A DNA stretch of 11,318 bases from Rikenellaceae bacterium (GTDB lineage Bacteria > Bacteroidota > Bacteroidia > Bacteroidales > Rikenellaceae): positions 1-11,318 of the forward strand of contig JAJBVJ010000017.1 of NCBI GenBank assembly GCA_020859875.1, read 5' to 3'. The first letter of the stretch is position 1. Each line of letters starts with the position of its first letter. The notes under the pieces were generated by a model that did not search any database, was not told where the DNA came from, and saw only the letters and a program-made list of their open reading frames with translations. This document shows positions 7,245 through 11,318 of this stretch, piece by piece. The position numbers were made by a program, and so were the translations under genes.

Positions 7245-8444
7245 ATGAAAACAATAAATAAAATTCTCCTGTCCGCCGCGGCGATCCTGGCCCCGTGGCT
7301 GACCGCCTGCGACAGGGAGTCGTTCGGGGACGCCCTCTACATTACGGGCACCGAGAACGAGGAGATCGTGACCTTTGCAATCGACGGATTCCCGTCCAGC
7401 TATCCGGTAACGGTCTCGTCCACAGAGAAACTGGAGAAAGATACCTATGTCGACCTTCGGGTGAGGCTCGATCTGGTGGACGAATACAATGCCAGGATGG
7501 GGGTTAATTATTACCCCATTCCCGAGAACAGCTTTTCGATCTCGACCACCCGGGTGGTGATCGAAGCGGGAAGCTACATCTCCTCTTCGGCGGTGGTGGA
7601 GATCGACAACGACGACGATTTCGTCTCCGGCCGCGTCTACCTGATCCCGATCGAGATCACCGATATAGAGGGCGGACTCGATATTATTCCCAACAGTAAT
7701 GTTATCTACCTGAAAATATCGAGGACACTCCGTTTTTACGCCCCCGATATAGGAAACAGCAGCATGTCCTACCAGTTCATAATGCCCGAGCCTGTCACCT
7801 CGCTTCCGGTATTTACATGGGAAGTAAAGCTGATGGCAACGGAATTTGTGGACCGAGGCAATACCGGCGGTGTTACCAGGGTGTGCGCCTTCGGAGGGGA
7901 CGAAACCTCACAGCACGGTGTGGTGCCCGATACCGACACCAACTGCGACCAGGTGCTTATCCGCTTCAACGAGGGGGACGACCCGGCAAACGTAATGAGG
8001 GTGACGGCCCGCGGCGGTAACATAACTTCCAATACCGCTTTCAGTACCTACCAGTGGTATAATATCGCCATCGTGAACGACGGGACGACCATGACCCTCT
8101 ATGTCAACGGGGAGAGGGACAATTCTGCAACGGTGACGGCTACCAACTACACGCTTTACGGGGTGCAGATAGGGATGCCGTCGCAGGGTTATACCGGCTC
8201 GCAGCTTTTTTATGGCCGGATGAGCGAAATGAGGCTCTGGAGCCGCACACTTACCCAAAGGGAGCTCCGTTCGGCCATCTGCGGGGTCGATCCTTCGACC
8301 GACGGCCTGATCTCCTACTGGAGGATGGACGAAGGGCAGGGCAATACGTTCTATGACTCTTCGCCGGTGGGGCGCGACATTGCCTATACGAACGGTGCGC
8401 AGATAAACTGGAAATACGACGATAACAACAAATGCGTGGAATAG
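7245..8444 (+). CDS. DUF1735 plus LamG-domain surface lipoprotein (first copy)
   Basis: This is a 399-residue predicted lipoprotein with signal peptide ending LTAC (Cys22). Residues about 30-160 form the DUF1735 (BT_3987-like N-terminal) beta-sandwich. The recognisable parts are the strand TFAIDGFPSSYPVTVSS, a DLVDEYNARMGVNYYPIPE segment (the YN...Y.lLP-type element of this family) and VYLIPIEITD before a strand of hydrophobic residues. Residues about 185-395 form a LamG/concanavalin-A-like domain. Its marks are QWYNIAIVNDGTTMTLYVNG (270-289), GRMSEMRLWSRTLTQREL (324-341) and LISYWRMDEGQGNTFYDSS (355-373). The family supplies surface glycan-binding proteins, or SusE-position proteins, in PULs. 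Here it sits 23 bp after the GH18 gene and 20 bp before a second protein of the same architecture. It lacks any recognisable hydrolase motif, so binding to glycan or glycoprotein rather than catalysis is the likely role. Confidence 0.9.
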   Translation: MKTINKILLSAAAILAPWLTACDRESFGDALYITGTENEEIVTFAIDGFPSSYPVTVSSTEKLEKDTYVDLRVRLDLVDEYNARMGVNYYPIPENSFSISTTRVVIEAGSYISSSAVVEIDNDDDFVSGRVYLIPIEITDIEGGLDIIPNSNVIYLKISRTLRFYAPDIGNSSMSYQFIMPEPVTSLPVFTWEVKLMATEFVDRGNTGGVTRVCAFGGDETSQHGVVPDTDTNCDQVLIRFNEGDDPANVMRVTARGGNITSNTAFSTYQWYNIAIVNDGTTMTLYVNGERDNSATVTATNYTLYGVQIGMPSQGYTGSQLFYGRMSEMRLWSRTLTQRELRSAICGVDPSTDGLISYWRMDEGQGNTFYDSSPVGRDIAYTNGAQINWKYDDNNKCVE

Positions 8445-8464
8445 CAAATAAAATCAACTCGACG

Positions 8465-9673
8465 ATGAAATACTCTAAAATAATACCGACCCTCGGGTGC
8501 CTCTGCGCGGCGGCATTTTTCACCGCCTCATGCAGCGACGACGATAACGGCGGGTCTTCGAACCTGCCGACGGTCTCCGTCGACGGGCTGTCGGGTAGTC
8601 TTATAAACTTGGCGGTAACGGAGTTTCCCCGCACATATTCATTCCGGTTCGTGATGAACCGCACATCGGACGATTATGCGATATGCGAAGCGTCGGTGGA
8701 CGAAGAGCTGCTCGAAACATATAATTCGCAGAACAATGCATCGGCCGTCCTGCTTCCCGAGACCAACTATTCGCTCGACGGTTTTACGATTCTCAAACCG
8801 GGGGAAACGGTATCCGAAGAGATGACCTTGACATTCGGCAGCACCTCGGGGCTGGAATACGGCCTTACATATCTTCTGCCGGTGAGAATGGCGATAGACA
8901 GCGAGCAGAGGGATAAATTCGCAATGGATGGCCAGGATGAGATATACTATTTCGTCATAGACGGCGATAAGCAGACCGTCTGGAAGAGCGGGATCGATAT
9001 GTCGGACTTCCGGACAGCCGTAAACTTCTCGATCCCGGGTTCCGAAGTGCGTCTGGAGGATAATACGCACACCTTCGAGATGTATATCTACCCCTACGGC
9101 TGGCATTCGGGTACCAACTATATCGGCACATGGCGCGGGATTGACTTCAACGAGAGTGGGAGCGGCGCCGCCTTCAGCGGGTGCGAAGTGAGGGTATCCG
9201 GTACCGACGGTACGACAAATATAGGCAACCGCCAGGTGGACTTCCCCTCCACGACGCTGCCGACCGACCAGTGGGTACTTATTTCGATTTCATGTGATGG
9301 AACTCTCACCGACCAGACCACCGAGCCGGCTTACTGGTTATATGTGGACGGCCAGCTGATAGGAAGTGTCGCCCCCCAGAAAAGGTATACCGGATCGTCA
9401 CAGGGCTACCACGCCTGGTATACCTTCAACGGAATGATGCTCGGCAACACCGGTTACTATTTCGAGGGATTGGTAGGTGAGATGAGGATGTGGAAGGAGT
9501 GCCTCACCCAATCTGAAATACAGGCCAATATGCAGCAGGTGCAGGATCCCGCGGCGCTGTACGGATATTGGAAGGTGGACGAAGGGTCGGGCAGTGTCCT
9601 TACGGACAGCTCCGGCAACGGACTCGATCTGACGACCACCACCACCCTCACGTGGGGATCGGAGATATTTTAA
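8465..9673 (+). CDS. DUF1735-like plus LamG-domain surface lipoprotein (second copy)
   Basis: The protein has 402 residues from the ATG at 8465. An in-frame ATG at 8432 overlaps the previous gene and would put 11 extra residues ahead of the signal peptide, so 8465 is preferred. The lipobox is TASC with Cys23, followed directly by SDDDNGG, a close fit to the acidic lipoprotein export signal that directs Bacteroidota lipoproteins to the cell surface. Residues about 35-165 look like a DUF1735-type beta-sandwich (EELLETYNSQNNASAVLLPE, then LTYLLPVRMAID). Residues about 185-395 form a LamG domain: VNFSIPG, a HTFEMYIYPYGW strand, AYWLYVDGQLIG (289-300), GLVGEMRMWKECLTQSEI (335-352) and LYGYWKVDEGSGSVLTDSSG (365-384). 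It is a paralogue of the preceding gene with the same architecture but strongly diverged sequence, and is the last gene of the operon, followed by an intrinsic terminator. Likely a second surface glycan-binding protein with different specificity; no catalytic motif is seen. Confidence 0.88.
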   Translation: MKYSKIIPTLGCLCAAAFFTASCSDDDNGGSSNLPTVSVDGLSGSLINLAVTEFPRTYSFRFVMNRTSDDYAICEASVDEELLETYNSQNNASAVLLPETNYSLDGFTILKPGETVSEEMTLTFGSTSGLEYGLTYLLPVRMAIDSEQRDKFAMDGQDEIYYFVIDGDKQTVWKSGIDMSDFRTAVNFSIPGSEVRLEDNTHTFEMYIYPYGWHSGTNYIGTWRGIDFNESGSGAAFSGCEVRVSGTDGTTNIGNRQVDFPSTTLPTDQWVLISISCDGTLTDQTTEPAYWLYVDGQLIGSVAPQKRYTGSSQGYHAWYTFNGMMLGNTGYYFEGLVGEMRMWKECLTQSEIQANMQQVQDPAALYGYWKVDEGSGSVLTDSSGNGLDLTTTTTLTWGSEIF

Positions 9674-9697
9674 AGGTTAGTCATTAAAGTTTTTTCA

Positions 9698-9730
9698 GGG
9701 CCGAAGGCGGGATATTCCCGCCTTTGGTTT
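9698..9730 (+). terminator. Rho-independent terminator ending the five-gene operon
   Basis: A perfect 9-bp stem AAGGCGGGA / TCCCGCCTT (9704-9712 with 9716-9724) closes on a 3-base TAT loop. It extends outward by one G-U pair, two C-G pairs and three more G-U pairs to 9698/9730. The 3' arm runs into GGTTT followed by AATTTTAATAT. It starts 25 bases after the stop of the second LamG gene, 35 bases before the beta-propeller start, and reads in the + direction. Confidence 0.88.
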
Positions 9731-9764
9731 AATTTTAATATCTTAGCGTAGCACTTGAACAACT

Positions 9765-11318
9765 ATGAGAGTCAAAATATTACAGACTGCCCTTTGGGCC
9801 TTTTTAGGGGTACTCCCGGCCGCGGGCCAGACCGGCTCGCCGGCAGAGCCGGTGCGGTATGTCGGAGGGGAGATAACCGACCCGGATCTGCATGACGGGG
9901 GATTGAGATATATCGTCGGTGTGGAAAATATCCAGGTTTTGCGGGCGAACCGCACCGACCCGGGTCAGGCCGAGGATTACGGCTGGACTTACAACCACGC
10001 CCCGAACCTCACTTACTGGAGGGGTAAATTCTATCTTCAGTACCTCAGCAATCCGGCCGACGAGCACGTCTCGCCGGGCCAAACTCTTCTTGTCGTATCG
10101 CCCGACGGGAGAGAGTGGGGGAAACCTGTCGTGGTTTTTCCGCCGTATGAGGCTCCGGAGGGGGTCGACATTCCCGAAGGTTACAACGGCTATATGATGC
10201 ACCAGCGGATGGGATTCTATACCGCTCCCAGCGGGCGGCTTCTCACCCTGGCCTTTTACGGCCATACCGATTCGCCGTTTAAAGAGGGGGGCATCGGCAG
10301 GGTGGTGCGCGAGATATATCCCGACGGCTCTTTCGGGCCGATCTATTTCATCCGCTATTCTAGCCATACCGGCTGGAGGGAGTCCAACACCTCCTATCCT
10401 TTCTATACTTCGAGCCCCGATAAAGGTTTTGTGGCCGCATGCGAGGCCCTGCTGGCCGACAGGCTCCGCACGCTGCAATGGTATGACGAAGACCGAGGGA
10501 TCGACGGGTTCCACCATATGCCCAATATGCCGGAGCACCGGGAAGCGGTGTCGTATTTCCATCGCGCGGACGGTAAGGTCGTGGGCCTGTGGAAAAAATC
10601 ATATGCCACCCTCTCGGACGACGACGGGCTGACGTGGTCGGCCGACGTGAAACTGCCCACTCTCAAGATGGCCGGCGGGAAGGTATGGGGACAGGGTACG
10701 GCGGACGGCCGCTACGCCATCGTTTACAATCCGATAGCCACCCAGGAGTACCGCTATCCGCTGGCGATGGTCACCTCGTCGGACGGCATCCTTTTCGACG
10801 GTTTGGGAGTTGTCCACGGAGAGGTTCCCCCGCGCCGCTTTTTCGGCCGCTGGAAGGATTTCGGCCCCTGCTATGTGCGCGGGATAGTGGAAGGGGAGCA
10901 GACTCCCGGAGACGGGAATATGTGGGTGGCTTACAGCGTGAACAAAGAGGATATATGGGTGAGCCGGATACCGCTTCCGGCAGTAACTGCTGTCGAGGGC
11001 GACGTTGCGGACAATTTCAATGATATAGAGCCCGGAGCACCCGTACCGGGGTGGAATTTGTATTCCCCGAAATGGGCGCCCGTTGCGGTGGAGGCCTTCC
11101 CGTCCGCGGAGGACAGGAGCCTCGGCCTTCGGGACGAAGACCCCTGCGACTATGCCAAAGCGGTCAGGGTTTTCGAAGAAACCGTACGGGGCGGGTTTTC
11201 AATGGACATCTATCCCCACGGTTACGGAAGGTTCGATGTGGAACTAACCGACCGGCACGGGTCTCGGGCCGTGAGGCTCGTTTTCGACGGACAGGGGCGG
11301 ATCGGGATAGATACGGGC
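9765..11318 (+). CDS. Secreted sialidase-like (Asp-box) beta-propeller protein with C-terminal beta-rich region, 3'-truncated
   Basis: The frame is open from the ATG at 9765 to the window edge (518 codons, no stop). A Sec signal peptide (hydrophobic 6-19) likely ends near AAG-Q (21-22) and has no lipobox, so the product is periplasmic or secreted. One canonical Asp-box of the sialidase/BNR fold, SDDDGLTW, is at 284-291. Degenerate ones are SPDGREW (112-118) and SSDGILF (338-344). Aromatic, His- and Arg-rich blocks, probably lining the propeller's active centre, are GWTYNHAPNLTYWRGKFYLQ (73-92), MMHQRMGFYTAPSG (144-157) and FHHMPNMPEHREAVSYF (249-265). I see no RIP-type motif near the N-terminus of the propeller, so it is not an obvious GH33 sialidase. 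From about 410 a separate region (DNFNDIEPGAPVPGWNLYSP onward) looks like a beta-sandwich. It follows a terminator, so it is likely its own transcription unit. Glycosidase or lyase activity on a glycan is plausible but unassigned. Confidence 0.75.
   Translation, partial: MRVKILQTALWAFLGVLPAAGQTGSPAEPVRYVGGEITDPDLHDGGLRYIVGVENIQVLRANRTDPGQAEDYGWTYNHAPNLTYWRGKFYLQYLSNPADEHVSPGQTLLVVSPDGREWGKPVVVFPPYEAPEGVDIPEGYNGYMMHQRMGFYTAPSGRLLTLAFYGHTDSPFKEGGIGRVVREIYPDGSFGPIYFIRYSSHTGWRESNTSYPFYTSSPDKGFVAACEALLADRLRTLQWYDEDRGIDGFHHMPNMPEHREAVSYFHRADGKVVGLWKKSYATLSDDDGLTWSADVKLPTLKMAGGKVWGQGTADGRYAIVYNPIATQEYRYPLAMVTSSDGILFDGLGVVHGEVPPRRFFGRWKDFGPCYVRGIVEGEQTPGDGNMWVAYSVNKEDIWVSRIPLPAVTAVEGDVADNFNDIEPGAPVPGWNLYSPKWAPVAVEAFPSAEDRSLGLRDEDPCDYAKAVRVFEETVRGGFSMDIYPHGYGRFDVELTDRHGSRAVRLVFDGQGRIGIDTG

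Noticed and set aside
8432..8464. Upstream ATG as start of the second DUF1735-LamG gene
   Set aside because: It overlaps the preceding gene by 13 bases and adds 11 residues before a complete signal peptide starting at 8465.
9739..9746. TATCTTAG as a -7 promoter element for the beta-propeller gene
   Set aside because: It is one mismatch from TAnnTTTG, but no TTTG sits at the right distance upstream (the nearest, 9723-9726, is too close), and it would leave a very short leader. Unsupported.
9804..10562. Antisense open frame (252 codons) opposite the beta-propeller gene
   Set aside because: The opposite strand carries a coherent signal peptide, an Asp-box and a continuous 518-codon frame; the antisense product looks like low-complexity shadow sequence.

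Overview
The window looks like a Bacteroidota chromosome segment. The evidence is a SusC/SusD pair, several short-spaced lipoprotein genes of families typical of gut Bacteroidota (SusD-like, GH18 surface lipoprotein, DUF1735-LamG), and A-rich rather than Shine-Dalgarno-rich translation starts. Coding GC is high for the phylum (about 60% in a hand-counted stretch) and the leader is AT-rich, which would suit Alistipes/Rikenellaceae. That genus-level placement is inference only. All seven recognisable genes are on the + strand.

Layout: (1) 1-1374, the 3' part of a ribulokinase gene (araB), start outside the window. (2) 1375-1481, an AT-rich leader (about 25% GC) with no visible terminator or canonical Bacteroidota promoter. 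(3) 1482-9673, a five-gene operon with gaps of 17, 17, 23 and 20 bp: SusC-like TonB-dependent transporter, SusD-like lipoprotein, GH18 lipoprotein with an intact DxxDxDxE motif, and two successive DUF1735-LamG lipoproteins. (4) 9698-9730, a strong intrinsic terminator. (5) 9765-11318 (open at the right edge), a secreted sialidase-like (Asp-box) beta-propeller protein with a C-terminal beta-rich region.

The five-gene block is a polysaccharide-utilization-type locus. The GH18 enzyme would cut a glycan at the cell surface, the SusD-like and two DUF1735-LamG lipoproteins would bind it, and the SusC channel would import the product. The GH18 most resembles the Bacteroides BT1044-like endo-beta-N-acetylglucosaminidases, so N-glycans of glycoproteins are the best-guess substrate (inference from recalled family features, not tested here). 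No regulator (ECF-sigma/anti-sigma, HTCS, SusR) lies in the window. The araB gene upstream probably belongs to a separate pentose-catabolism cluster, although nothing visible insulates it from the operon. The terminal beta-propeller gene is a separate transcription unit and the least understood protein here.
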